This document shows, piece after piece, positions 44,098 to 54,475 of a DNA stretch of 64,000 nt. Below the pieces are notes generated by a model. The model was not told the origin of the DNA. It searched no databases and saw only the letters and a list, made by a program, of their open reading frames with translations. This stretch comes from Paramyrothecium sp. XJ0827 (lineage: Eukaryota > Ascomycota > Sordariomycetes > Hypocreales > Stachybotryaceae), in contig JAJFPB010000003.1 in the NCBI GenBank assembly GCA_020881915.1, forward strand, positions 682,001 to 746,000, given 5' to 3'. A program made the position numbers and the translations under genes. The stretch's first letter is position 1. Every line of letters starts with the position of its first letter.

Positions 44098-44409
44098 ACT
44101 TCATCGCAGGTCTATATTTTTCCAAAATAAATATAGAGGACATTAATATTGTCATTTGTTGGTATTTTCGACTACGATCGTCGAGGTATTTTGATTTCTT
44201 TGGCCGGATCCGATTGAGCAGGTTCCGTTGCATGTCTTGTAGGACTGTGGTTATTAAGGCTGAGGAAGCCAATCCAACAGCGTTTGCTGTGTTAGTAGTT
44301 TTGTAGTTTTGTATCTCGATCGTGTTCGTTTGCCATGGGATTCTTTCCAATTGGCTCTTGTGTGGTACGTTCCTGAATGAAATGGCTCTGGTATGTACGT
44401 AATGAGCGC

Positions 44410-45418
44410 TCAGATACAGCTGAAGCTGTTGTAGGTTTGTTGCAGGAAGCCGAAGGGTTCCGAACCGAGGACTTGTGGGTCACTTGGAGGCTCGATGATT
44501 GGGATAGACTGTTGGGCTCCCATTTTCTCCCACTTGGGGCATGATGGAAAGGGTAAAAGACCGTATGAATTTGATATAATAGACTTTCGGCGCCGGGAGT
44601 GTCGGTTGGCTAGGTGTTCCCGGTCACCACCTTTTCTCATGACCCATATTTGCGTGACCAACAGTGAATCATGGATTGAGAGGCCCAGCGCGTTGCGAAA
44701 CACGATAAAACGGTCTTTTGGAAGGGGTTTCGTAAGTCCATCTGCAATTTGTTGCTCGGTTGGGACATATTGGAGCTCAACGTCTCCATCCGAGACTCGT
44801 TCTCGAACGTAATGCCATTGAAGGTCAATGTGCTTAGTCCTGGCGTGGAACTGTGGATTCTTGGCCATTGCAATTGCCCCTTGATTGTCCCCGTAGAGGA
44901 TAGTTGTTTGAAGGTCTCCATGTTTGTATTGGGCCAGAAGTTCGCGCAGCAACCCTCGTAGCCAGATCGCTTCTTTGGTGCATTGTGTTTGCCCCATGTA
45001 TTCCGCTTCGCAGGATGATAGTGCGACCGTTGGTTGTCGTTTGGAGCTCCAACTGATGGCGCCTGTACCGACATTGAAGACATAACCAGCCGTTGACCGT
45101 CTAGTGTCGTGGTCGCCAGCCCAGTCTGAGTCGGTGTACCCAACTAACGGTCTGAGTGGTCCGCTGAAAACGAGTTCCAAGTCGATCGTTCCTCGTAAGT
45201 ACCTCATGATGCGCTTGACGGCTTGGACGTGCTCGTTGGTTGGGTTTCCCAGATATCGGCTGCAGAGAGAGACGGCAAATGCGATGTCTGGGCGAGTGCC
45301 AAGCATGGCATACATAAGTGAACCAATTGCCTTTGCGTACCATAGTTTCGTCGTTTCAGACGCTTTGTATTCGTCTGGGACAGGTTGGAATTTAGACGTG
45401 CTTAGGGAGTTGTGACTG
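44410..45418 (-). pseudogene. Copia RNase H segment
   Basis: This frame begins after the third one-base break (about 45407) and covers the end of RT and the RNase H domain. Key residues are present: TDSDWAGD, SSCEAEYMG, GDNQGAI and the KHIDLQWHYVRE block that usually ends copia polyproteins. The domain looks intact, but it has no start codon of its own that would make functional sense. Confidence 0.88.
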
Positions 45419-45985
45419 GCTTGCTCTCCCACATGTCAAATTCCCGTAGGACCTTCTCGACATATGCTCGTTGGGAGAGGAAGATGGCCTTGTTGCGTCT
45501 GTCTCTCCGGACGGACATTCCCAGATAGTACTGACACGGACCAAGATCAGTCATTTCGAATTTCTTGCTCAAGGCGGCTTTGATTTGGCGGATTTCTTCC
45601 TTATCGGGACCAGCGATTAGGAGATCATCCACGTAGACGGCGATGTAGGTTGTGCCACGGATGAAAACGCCAACATCGGCGTTGAGTGGTTTGAAGCCGA
45701 GGGTTTCCAGAAAATCAGATAATGTCTGGTACCAGATTCGGGGAGATTGTTTAAGACCGTAGAGAGCCTTCCGCAGTCGGAAGACTTTGCCTGATTTGTC
45801 GTCGAAGCCCTGTGGCTGAGTGACGTAGATTTCTTCTTTAACACCACCGTAAAGGAAGGCAGTTTTGACATCCATTTGTTCTAGTTCAAGGTCCAGGGCC
45901 GCAGCGATAGCGAAGATCATTTTATAGCTCATCGGCTTGACCACGGAGGCAAACGTCTCGTGGTAGTCGATTCCCTCTTTTGTTC
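45402..45985 (-). pseudogene. Copia reverse transcriptase segment
   Basis: The frame resumes after the second break (about 45979) and carries the RT core: MDVKTAFLYG, LRKALYGLKQSPR and the catalytic YVDDLLIAG. It ends at TAA created by a missing base in a C run near 45407. Catalytic residues are intact. Confidence 0.9.
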
Positions 45986-46697
45986 GAAGCCTCTGACAAC
46001 GAAGCGAGCTTTGAATCTGGTAATCTCGCCATCCTTTCCTCGCTTGAGCTTATATACCCATTTGCCTTGGAGAGTATGTTTTCCTGGAGGTAGGTTGACT
46101 GGTATGAAGGTGCCGTTTCTCGTTAAGGAGTCGATTTCGTCAATCATGGCATGCATCCATTGTTCGCTATGTGGCGAATTCATTGCTTCGGCAAAGGTTT
46201 CGGGTTCGGTCGGTTCGAGGTTGTTGGCGATCATGGCCAGATGAATGGCAATCATGGTGAAACGCCATTGGTTTTGTTGAGCTTCTGGGTCTTGTTGAGC
46301 TAGGACTGTGTATCTCGATGGCATTTGTCCTCGGGTTTCCCGTACTGGAAAGCGTAGTTCGGAATGACGGTCGGTTGATTCCATTGGGACTTGGTGTTCA
46401 TTGATTACACCGTCGGGGCTTTGTGTTCTTTCTGGAGTCCCCAGTTCCACATGGAAGCTCGGCTCGTCTTGGTTCGGTAGATAGGATTGGTTGAGGGCTG
46501 CCTGTATCTCTTCGTCTGTTCTGATGTTTTCGGTTAGGGGTATAGTTGGAAGAGATGGTGTGAGATCCATCCGTTTTGCGTTGGGTTCGTCAGTTGGTTG
46601 CTCGGATGCAATTCGTTTTCTCGGCAGGGATTCCTCATCGAACACGACGTTATTCGCAAAGAATATTCTTCCATCATCGTCGACTAAGAGACGTAGT
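45986..46697 (-). pseudogene. Copia integrase C-terminus and RT N-terminal linker segment
   Basis: This frame contains GRIFFANNVVFDEES, typical of the end of the copia integrase region. A variable linker and the RT entry sequence GKWVYKLKRGKDGEITRFKA follow. It is shifted by one base relative to the preceding integrase frame (about 46693) and to the following RT frame. Confidence 0.82.
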
Positions 46698-47421
46698 TTG
46701 TGCTCCCTTGATAGCCGAGGAGTCGGCAGGGGATTGTCTTGTCGTCCATCTTCTTCCGTTTGGCTGAAGGCATTTTTGCAAAGCCTCGGCTGCCGATAAC
46801 TCGGAGATGGGAGAGGTCCGGCACTTCCTTGTGCCATGCTTCATAAGGTGTGATTTGACGACCCGAGGCTGGTGAGAGGTTTCGTATATATGCCATGGAT
46901 TTGAGGACGTATGGCCAGAATTTCTTTTCCAGTCCTGAATGGATGAGAGTCGTTGTGACTTTCTCGAGTAGGACACGGTTTGCTACTTCGGCCACCCCGT
47001 TTTGTTCGTGCTGTTCGGTAGCAGAGAAGATCATCTCAATTATCTTGTTTTCGCAGTAGAGAGTGATTGTATCAGCTTGGTTTTCTCCCGCCCGATCGAG
47101 GCGAAGGTAACGGCAGCGACGGGTTGGTGTCTCAGCTTGTTCCAGAAGTTTTCGAAAGCAGTTGCCAAATTCGGACTTTTGCCTGATTGGGAAGACCCAG
47201 GTCATTTTGGTGAAATCGTCTATGAAACAGGCCCAGTATCTATGGCCGTCGATGCCTTCGTCTGAGAAAGGGCCAGCGATATCGCCGTGAACGCTCTCCA
47301 GTGGTCTTGTTCCTTTTCGAATGCATCCGCGATGAGGCCTTTCCTTCATGCGCCCTTTTACGCACGCTTCACAGACGTTGGAGTCAGATAGAGGAGTGAT
47401 GCCCGTGGACATCTTCATGAG
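46684..47421 (-). pseudogene. Copia integrase core segment
   Basis: It continues in the same frame as the Gag-protease segment after an in-frame TGA at 47422-47424. The catalytic triad is present: Asp in HGDIAGPF, Asp in YLRLDRAGE (most relatives have DNGGE here) and Glu in QNGVAE. The zinc-binding CEAC lies near the start. The frame ends when a base is missing near 46693. Confidence 0.88.
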
Positions 47422-48876
47422 TCAATGTAAGTTCTGTTCTCCCAAATGGCCGAGCCTGTCATGCCAGATCTGCAGTTTGGGGTCGCTGACGGAGTAGGCG
47501 GCCATAGCGGTGTGCAGTTGTTCGTCATCTTCGTCGATGACGTATAGACCGAATTTCCTAGTGGCGCTGAGGATGACTTTACCGTGGTTTGTAACGACAG
47601 CTCGTCCTTTTCGAAATAGAATAGTTGCTCCATCTTCCTCAAGGACTGAGACTGAGATGAGGTTGCAGTGAGCGCCTGGCACGTAAAGTGCCTTATGAAA
47701 GGTTGTCTTTCCCTTGGTATTGTTCCATATGGTTTTGAGGGTGTATGTGCCTTGCCCCTCAGGCATAATGGCCGAGCCAGCTATGCCGTTGATGGCAGAG
47801 CCGGTGAATTTCTCGAGTGATGTAAAGTTCCGTCGGTGGCAGAACGTGTGGGAGGAGGCGCCACTGTCCAATACGTGGATTCGCTCCAGTAGTTTGGATG
47901 GTTCTGATGCAGCCAGGCCAAACTGGGGTTGAAGAGATAGAAAGGCCGTGTTTAAGAAGGCGACGGCGGCAGTGTGATCCTCGTCAGGTTGCAGCGACGA
48001 GGAGTTCTCCTTTCTCCTCTCAAGCTTGGTTTCTCGTCGTTCACTCCGAAGTGCTCGTTTTCTCCTGAACTCCTCAAGAAGGTCGGGGTGTAAGCCAAAA
48101 CATCCGGCCTTGTTGTGACCTGGTTTGTTGCAGTGGTCGCATGTTTGAGTCACTCGGTCTTTGCGAAGACCACGTGTTCCAGCCAGCAGAGCTGTTTGTT
48201 GTATCTTGGTCTTTTCTCGTTGTTGAATGTTCATCTCCTCTTGCTCTGCTGCGGCAAGGGCGATTTCGAATGTGACGGCAGGTTTGGTTACTTCTCCGTT
48301 GGAGCCTCTTTCGGGCAGCAAGTTGTGGTTTTGGTAGAAAGCAGTGAGGAACACTTCGTATTCGGGGCCAAGTCCGGTTAGGAACTTATTGATGAATTGA
48401 GGCGTGCCGATTTTGCATGTCTCGTCTAGTTGCAAGAGTTCAGATTGAGCTTCTCGCAGCCGTTCCGCGAAGTTCATGACTCCCGAGCATTGGTCTAGGG
48501 TGAGGCTGTTGTATCGTCGATCGAGTTCTTGGAAAACCGCGCTTCCCTTTGGTTTGAAGCGCTTCTCAAGCTCACTGAACATCTCCGTGACGGTCTCCTT
48601 GTCCTTTACCTGCTCCCTGGCGTTGTATCCAAGTCGATTGAGGACGGCTCCGCACGCGCGTTCCTGCTTGGAGAGCCAGTTGTCGATCTTTTCAACGGTC
48701 GCGGCGCTGGTGCCGGTGGGTTTGTCCTTGTTTCGTTTGAACAAGTCTCCATAACCCGACATCGTGAGATGATCCTTCATTTCTCGGCTCCAGTTGATCC
48801 ATCCCGCTGTTGATTCTAGCTTCGGGATGTTGGCTAGGTTGCCAAGTGTTCCTGTCGATTCCTTCGAGGCCGACAT
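47422..48876 (-). CDS. Copia Gag, zinc knuckle, protease and pre-integrase domain
   Basis: 484 codons from an ATG at 48876. A Gag-like helical region comes first. The zinc knuckle CDHCNKPGHNKAGC (CX2CX4HX4C) lies near residue 265, then the aspartic protease motif LDSGASSH near residue 338, then the integrase zinc-binding lead IWHDRLGHLGEQNL. The frame then meets TGA followed by C, after which integrase continues in the same frame. This may be a CGA-to-TGA change or a read-through site. Confidence 0.9.
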   Translation of the reverse strand: MSASKESTGTLGNLANIPKLESTAGWINWSREMKDHLTMSGYGDLFKRNKDKPTGTSAATVEKIDNWLSKQERACGAVLNRLGYNAREQVKDKETVTEMFSELEKRFKPKGSAVFQELDRRYNSLTLDQCSGVMNFAERLREAQSELLQLDETCKIGTPQFINKFLTGLGPEYEVFLTAFYQNHNLLPERGSNGEVTKPAVTFEIALAAAEQEEMNIQQREKTKIQQTALLAGTRGLRKDRVTQTCDHCNKPGHNKAGCFGLHPDLLEEFRRKRALRSERRETKLERRKENSSSLQPDEDHTAAVAFLNTAFLSLQPQFGLAASEPSKLLERIHVLDSGASSHTFCHRRNFTSLEKFTGSAINGIAGSAIMPEGQGTYTLKTIWNNTKGKTTFHKALYVPGAHCNLISVSVLEEDGATILFRKGRAVVTNHGKVILSATRKFGLYVIDEDDEQLHTAMAAYSVSDPKLQIWHDRLGHLGEQNLH

Positions 48877-49719
48877 GCTTGAGGATGGATTCCTTGATGG
48901 CTGGACGAGAGAAGGCGTGGGACGAGTGAAGGGCAGGTTCAGGTGAATCTTCCCTCTTCAGCCTAGCGATGTCCCTTGCGAGCGCGAGGCTGGAATGCTC
49001 GTTGTTGTCGATGGTATCGGTAACGGATGAGTCGGAGCTCCCATTGGCTGTAACGTGGGTTTCTCCTGGTTCTGATGAGGCAATTGAGGTAACTTCAAGG
49101 CCCCAAATGTTGGTTGAACTTGCGTCTGAAAGCGAGTCGTCGGTGTCGGCGTGGGTTGCCCAGGACTCAAAACTTAGAAGGAACCACTCGGAGATACAAG
49201 GCCTCAGAGGTCCTTTTCTAAGCGATGTGGAATCAACTAGAATAGCTGCTTTATCAGCCTGTAGCGATAGGTGGGGATATTCCTGTGGCAAATTCCTTCC
49301 TTTCCAGCAGCTTCCAAGAGGTTCCTTTTTGCCACATATTCAACAAGATTAAACAACAGCATCCAGCAACAGAACATCCGTCAAGGTCAGCGACACGATG
49401 AGGAAAAATGTTGCTTGTGGAGGAAACAAAGGAAGCTCGGTTTCAAGAGGGGTCGAGCTCTTAAATTATAGTCGTGTGAAGCCATCGTGAGGTCGAGTCT
49501 ATGGCGAAAGTTTTGCGCAAGGATTTTAATCGAGAGGCTGGTGACGGGTGAGGCCGGGAAGTGTGCAAAACCCAGTGTTTGATTCCTAAATCACTATTCG
49601 GTTAAAATTTCGGGTAAGGTGTGGTGAGTATCTTTGTCGCAGTGGAAGGAGGCGATTAGACCTCGAGTTATAGTGGAAATCATGATTAGGAGGATACTCA
49701 GCTGTATGGTGGCTTTTCC

Positions 49720-49731
49720 GGGCTCATAACC
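49720..49731 (-). other. Primer-binding site for initiator tRNA-Met half-molecule
   Basis: Minus-strand GGTTATGAGCCC starts directly after the 5' LTR. It is the exact complement of GGGCUCAUAACC, the 5' side of the anticodon stem-loop of fungal initiator tRNA-Met. Drosophila copia likewise primes from an internal tRNA-iMet cleavage half rather than the 3' CCA end. Position and match are observed; use as primer is inferred. Confidence 0.85.
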
Positions 49732-49872
49732 TGTTGAAATGAGCATATTATATTGATTAAAGAAGAAGAAAGGCTAGCGCTAACCAGCGGAAGCTATAGA
49801 CAAGACATCCACATCCCAGCCACCAATGGATCGGAATAGCCATTGATCCGTCAAAAACAACGGATCTCAACA
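49732..49872 (-). repeat. 5' LTR of the copia element
   Basis: 141 bp, identical to 43720-43860. In element orientation this LTR drives transcription leftward. Its first six bases also supply the TGT TGA that ends the interrupted chitinase frame. Confidence 0.97.
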
Positions 49873-51755
49873 GTACCAGCCCTTCTCGCATTCGCCGTCG
49901 AGCTTGTGCGGCAGTCGCTGGTAGGGGTTGTGGGCCGTGGAGACGGACTGGGAGCCGTTGGGGCAGACCTGGCCTTCGCCCTTCTCGCCATCGCCATCCT
50001 TAGTGCACTTCTCCGTGACGAAGCAGTTTTGTCCTGTAAACTGGCCAAAGAGGTCCGAAAGCTTCTCAGCCGAGTCGTTATCGAGTCCATCCAACTTGAG
50101 GCCCGAGTAGTCTCCGAAGAGCTCGTCCATGGCTTGGAAGGTACCCGTGTCTTGATCGATGGCCCAAATCATGAAGCCCGACAAGCACCTCTCGGAGATG
50201 CGCTTCTTTTTATCATTCCATGACTGCGCGTCGTCGTACGAGACCCACTGGCTACCGCCGAAGACGTTGTACTTGACCGTATTCTTGGCATCATAGATAG
50301 TCTTGACATCGAGCGTCGAGTTCCTACTATGGATCTCGTGGTAGACAAGCACACCCACAGTATCCGAGCACGACCCCGGCTGGCCGCCATCGCTAAATTG
50401 GCACACGCCGTTGGGCTCGGAGCAGGCGGGGTCGGACATGGTGAAGGAACGGCCATAGAAGCCCATACCAAAGACGACGTTCTCAGGCTTAACCCCGTTG
50501 CGCCAAAGAAGGTCGAGTCCGAGCTCGATCTGGCTCCAATCCGTGTGGCCCTTAAGGTAAGGACCCGTCCACTCGTTATCCTGATCCCATACGCCGTAGA
50601 TGTCGTAAGACATCAGATTAAAGTAGTCGACGTGCTTCTGCATGGACTCGAGATCGTAACCACGGAGGTACCAGTAGCTGCTTGGAATGGCAATGGAGAT
50701 CTCCCAGCCGCTGCCCTCCCGCTCAAAGGCCTTCCTGAGGTCGGCGACGAGCATGACGTAGGCGGCGGTGTCACCGGGATCACCACCACGGTCGAGGGCT
50801 GCCGGGTACTCCCAGTCCAGGTCGACACCGTCAAGGCCGTAGGTGCGGAGATAGTCGACGACTGAGTCGACAAAAACACGGCGGTTGTTGAAATTGTTGG
50901 CCATGCGGCTGAAAAAGGTCGATGTAGGAGGGTCGTTGAAGGCCCATCCGCCCACGGCGATGTTGATGCGCAGCGCGGGGTACTTGAGCTTCATCAACGA
51001 CATGCGTCGGACCCAATCCGAGTTGTCGTCGATGAGCTTGAAGTCAGGGCCGAAGTTGACAAAGGCCAGGTTCACGTGCGTCAGCGGTGCGAGGGGGAGG
51101 TCCTCAGGCTCTTTGACACCACAGGGACGGCCCTTGGTGAAGAGCTCATAATAGGCGATGCGCCTGTTGAAAGAGAGGGCATCGGTGGTAGAGGCGCACT
51201 TGCCAGGGCGACTGGGGCAGAGAGGTCAGAACACTGGACACCAAGTTGACCCTGACGAAGCTGTGGAGATTGAGGCTTCTGTTACACTTACGGCGATTCA
51301 CCGCATCCTTCACCATTCGAGTTGGGCTGACAACCGTCACCACAGAAAAGGTCTGTTACGCCACAAAAGCCGTGCTGGCTGTGACAAGAGTGTTAGTGTT
51401 AGAGTCGTGTGAGTTTGGTTCTTTCTTTCTTCAGTTGCCTGATGAACAGATTCGGAGGCGGAGAATGAGCAACATACCTGCAGCAGACGTTGATAGGGCA
51501 GTCGAATGCGCCCTCGACAGCATGTTGTCCACATTCGGATTTGGCATTGCAGTTAGACGTGCATCCGTCACCGCAGTGCTGGTCGGTGAAGCCACAAGTG
51601 CCGAACTTGGAGCAGCAGCCAACTCGGCACGGATGGTCAGCATCGCAAGGTGCGTCCTGCTGGGCAGACACCCTGAGATTCTGGGAGAGGCAGAAGAGAG
51701 CGATGAGAAGCAGCAATGGGGCCCGGAGACCGTGCATACTACGGGCCGACCTCAT
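49867..51755 (-). CDS. Class C chitinase (CBM18-GH18), truncated by copia insertion
   Basis: Minus-strand exons 51755-51478, 51378-51292 and 51211-49867, with introns of 99 and 80 bp. The frame stops at TGA inside the LTR after 569 residues. Domains: signal peptide (about 1-31, LLLLIALFC core), two CBM18/hevein-like chitin-binding motifs (CCSKFGTCGFTDQHCG at 47-62 and, across the first splice, CCSQHGFCG...FCGDGC), then the GH18 barrel. The catalytic DGVDLDWEY has its acid Glu near residue 256, and the barrel closes around GFMIWAIDQDTGTF. The family hydrolyses chitin by substrate-assisted catalysis. The barrel appears complete, so the truncated secreted protein could still be active, but the long C-terminal region is cut off (see 39478-43719). 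Two LysM genes lie 3-8 kb away, a common pairing for this chitinase subgroup. Confidence 0.92.
49873..49877. repeat. Target-site duplication, right copy (GTACC)
   Basis: GTACC abuts the right LTR and matches 43715-43719. It lies inside the chitinase codons for TGG TAC. Confidence 0.95.
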
Positions 51756-53185
51756 GGCTTTGGTGTGGTCAAGGTACCGTGAAGGTCCTTGGTGTGCTTG
51801 TGCAGAAACAATGTTTCAAGGGAGTGGACAGACAGGATCGAAGCTCCAAAAGATCGATATTGAAAAGACACAGTCGGACCCCAAGGAGTGAGAGATTCGC
51901 GTATGCCTCGGATAGTGCGCACATGCACCGCTGCTCAGAGCAGATGGAAAGGGGGGAGCAGCAGGAAGCCATTCTTCCATCTTTTAACAAACTGCATGAT
52001 GTGAACTCTGCATCGACGGACGATACAACACTGACTGAGCATGTGGATTTCTCTCTCCTGGGGGTGCTGGCAGTCGTATCCCCTTTGCCCGTCCAGGGGT
52101 TCTAACTTGCACCAGGGGGGTGAGGATGGAAGTCGGGATTCAGGTACTCAGCCTGACCGCCATCATGAGGGATAAGCAGGATGTCCTTTCTGCCCCCCAT
52201 CTTCTCTTTCAATTATCCTTGCTTTTTGGGATTCGTCCCATGAGTCTCGTACGTGTGGTCGCATCCCATCACATGTGTAGGGATGTTGAGCGGCGAATGG
52301 GGCCGGGCCAGAGGTGTTAGCTACCAGGCTCACGGTTGCTGCTTCGGGCAAGCCTCGTCCGTTTGAATACGTACGGTCAGATTGCCAAGCCAACATGTCA
52401 AATCCTGCCCCGGTTGAAGCAACACGCAGCAAAAGGCCCGGCGAAAGCGTCCGTTAGTGGAGAGTGTAGAGTGGAGAGAGGGCACCCCGACGTTCATGAC
52501 GGAGCTGCGGGGCACAAGCGGCTCCCGATCAAGGGGCCAGCCTGATGGATGCCTACGGGCCCACCTTTTAGGCTCAAAGTCACTCTCGTGGAGACGCGCC
52601 TGGCGGCACTCTGCACCCTGCACTCCGCACCTTGTAAGTTAAGTACTCTGCACTCTGCACTCTGCACTCTGTGCAGCTAGTGCAGGAACCAACAAACGTC
52701 GACGGTCGCTTACAATAAGGTAGTCGGTCTATCCCGTCCACCCCTCCCTCCCTGGCCACCCCCTTGTCTGATGCCAATCAACGGACCTTAGGCTTGGCAC
52801 CCAGCTGGTTGCACCAGGCTATGCAGTTGGCCGCTGGCTTGTTCTGGGGCAGCCAGTCCAACTCGACGATCCTGAACAAACCCCTCATCTTGCAAAGCTC
52901 AGCCCGTCATCCGGCTGCTGGGCTGAATCGCATCGCCAAGGGCTACTGCCAGGGTACTGACAGAGAGGTTAAAAAGCGCCCACAGGGATCGCCCGCGGTG
53001 CCCACACCTCGCTACAGGCAAAAGCGGAATGATTCGGATTAACTCTTCCTTGGCCACTATCATCCCATCACTTTGGCCCAAGTTGCTGCCCCTTTGTGAC
53101 TCTTCCTTCCACCTTTCGACTTTTGCGACTTTATCAATTAAACCGAACTGAACTGACCTACAACTGCGCCTTGCCTGCTAAAATC
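51756..53185. other. Divergent intergenic region
   Basis: 1.4 kb between the divergent starts of the chitinase (minus) and the 53186-54195 gene (plus). It should contain both promoters. It carries a heptamer array at 52608-52671. No open frame is convincing. Confidence 0.5.
52608..52671 (+). repeat. CACTCTG heptamer array
   Basis: About eight copies of a 7-base unit, CACTCTG with variants CACCCTG, CACTCCG, CACCTTG and TACTCTG, in two blocks separated by nine bases. The last three copies are perfect. It lies between two divergent genes. Confidence 0.85.
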
Positions 53186-54195
53186 ATGAGCCAATCCGAT
53201 CAAGATGTCTCACCCCCCTGGGGCGTGCTGCCTGTCGAGCAGTATCTGCTAGTACGTTCAGTCATGATGGTCTCATCCTATCCCATCCAATCCCAGTCCT
53301 CCTTTCCCTACCTCCGCCCCTTCCCCCCCCCCCCATCTCGTCGGAATACGGCCATTGCATGATTTAATTGCCTTCTGCTCACATCGATCGGCAGAGTAAA
53401 TGGGACTCGGCCTCCCCCCTCCCGCCGGACCAGCAACGGAGTCAGCTCGTCAAGGCTTTCATCCAAGAGGATACCGTCGCGCCATACCCTGCCGCCGCTG
53501 CATCGGAGGACATGCAGGAACTGGTCCGCACGGTCCTCGCCCCCTGGCGCCCGCAGCTGCTGCGTCGCATTGCCGAAAAGTACACCGAGGGTAACGAGAT
53601 TGCCGAGAGGTTGGTCATCCTGCGCACCTACTACGGAGGCGGCGCCGCCGATGATGAGAGGCTCCGTGGTTGGATCAAGGACGCCGACCCCTTCGACGAC
53701 CAGCTCGGCGGTCCGGCAAATCGCTGGTGGCGCGTGCTCAACGATCCGAACCTGTTTGACATGGGGTCGGCTAAGTGGCATGCCATCTACGCCACATTGC
53801 CGGAGCTTGCCGCTCCCTATTCCAACCGCACGTTTAACGAGGGGGACATTGGAGCTGTCAATGAATTAATCGCTGCCGTCCGTGACGAGAGGGAGCCCGA
53901 AGAGGACGACTACGAAGACTGGATCGCTGTTGTCGCATCCATAGGCTACTTCCTACTTGTTCTCGATGAGCAGGCCTTTGAGGAGGAGGAGTTTCTTCTC
54001 ATCTTCAAGGATAAGAACGGAAACGTCGTCAGGCAGGCATCCGTAAAGCCCGACGAGGTGCCCTACCTACACCACTACGCCTGCCGGGGCGCCCTCCACG
54101 AGTCCGAGTATTGGCTTGACGCGGCCGTTGGCAAGAAATACAAGACTCGGGGCGAGATCATGCGTGCCCTGCTGCCGATTCTCATGGACGCCTAA
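53186..54195 (+). CDS. Unrecognised 288-residue protein in chitinase/LysM locus
   Basis: Exons 53186-53251 and 53395-54195 give 288 residues. The 143-bp intron (GTACGT donor, GCAG acceptor) is pyrimidine-rich. The protein has no signal peptide or membrane helix and is acidic (for example EPEEDDYEDW), so it is probably intracellular. Tryptophan-rich motifs such as GGPANRWWRVLNDP and a C-terminal stretch HHYACRGALHESEYWLDAA look like conserved structural pieces. I do not recognise the family and assign no function. It lies between the chitinase (divergent) and a LysM gene (convergent, 280 bp apart). Location is the only hint of a role. Confidence 0.75.
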
Positions 54196-54475
54196 GAAAA
54201 AAACTTGCTACGTTTCTCAACTCGGCAGATATGTGTTCGAGATTAATTGAAATAATTTCACTGAAAACTTGGCCTTTTAAAAAAGTGAAGACTGTCAATG
54301 TAATATCTGACCAAGGGGGAAAAGCAAGAAAAAATTCCCAAAATGAGCATTTGAGCAAATATTTGCGGGTAAGATAAAATGATTGATAAGGTAGGCTAGT
54401 CATTCTATCACCTGAACCCCAAACTCTGGCCTGCACACCTCTACGATTCACAATGACTAGATTCCGGCTTCAGGC

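Larger units (their letters stand above)
43720..49872 (-). mobile_element. Ty1/copia LTR retrotransposon inserted in chitinase gene
   Basis: The 6,153-bp element is bounded by two 141-bp LTRs that are identical base for base and begin TG and end CA. It is flanked by GTACC duplications and lies in the minus orientation, the same as the host gene. Domain order on the minus strand is Gag with zinc knuckle, protease, integrase, reverse transcriptase, RNase H. Integrase before RT defines the copia superfamily. The coding region is broken by one in-frame TGA (about 47422) and three one-base frame shifts (about 46693, 45979 and 45407), so this copy probably cannot make a full polyprotein unless the breaks are sequence errors or bypassed. 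Identical LTRs imply recent insertion. Confidence 0.97.

Noticed and set aside
48692..49291. 199-codon frame overlapping the copia Gag start and leader
   Set aside because: It overlaps Gag out of frame and lies in the untranslated leader. No retroviral domain is visible.
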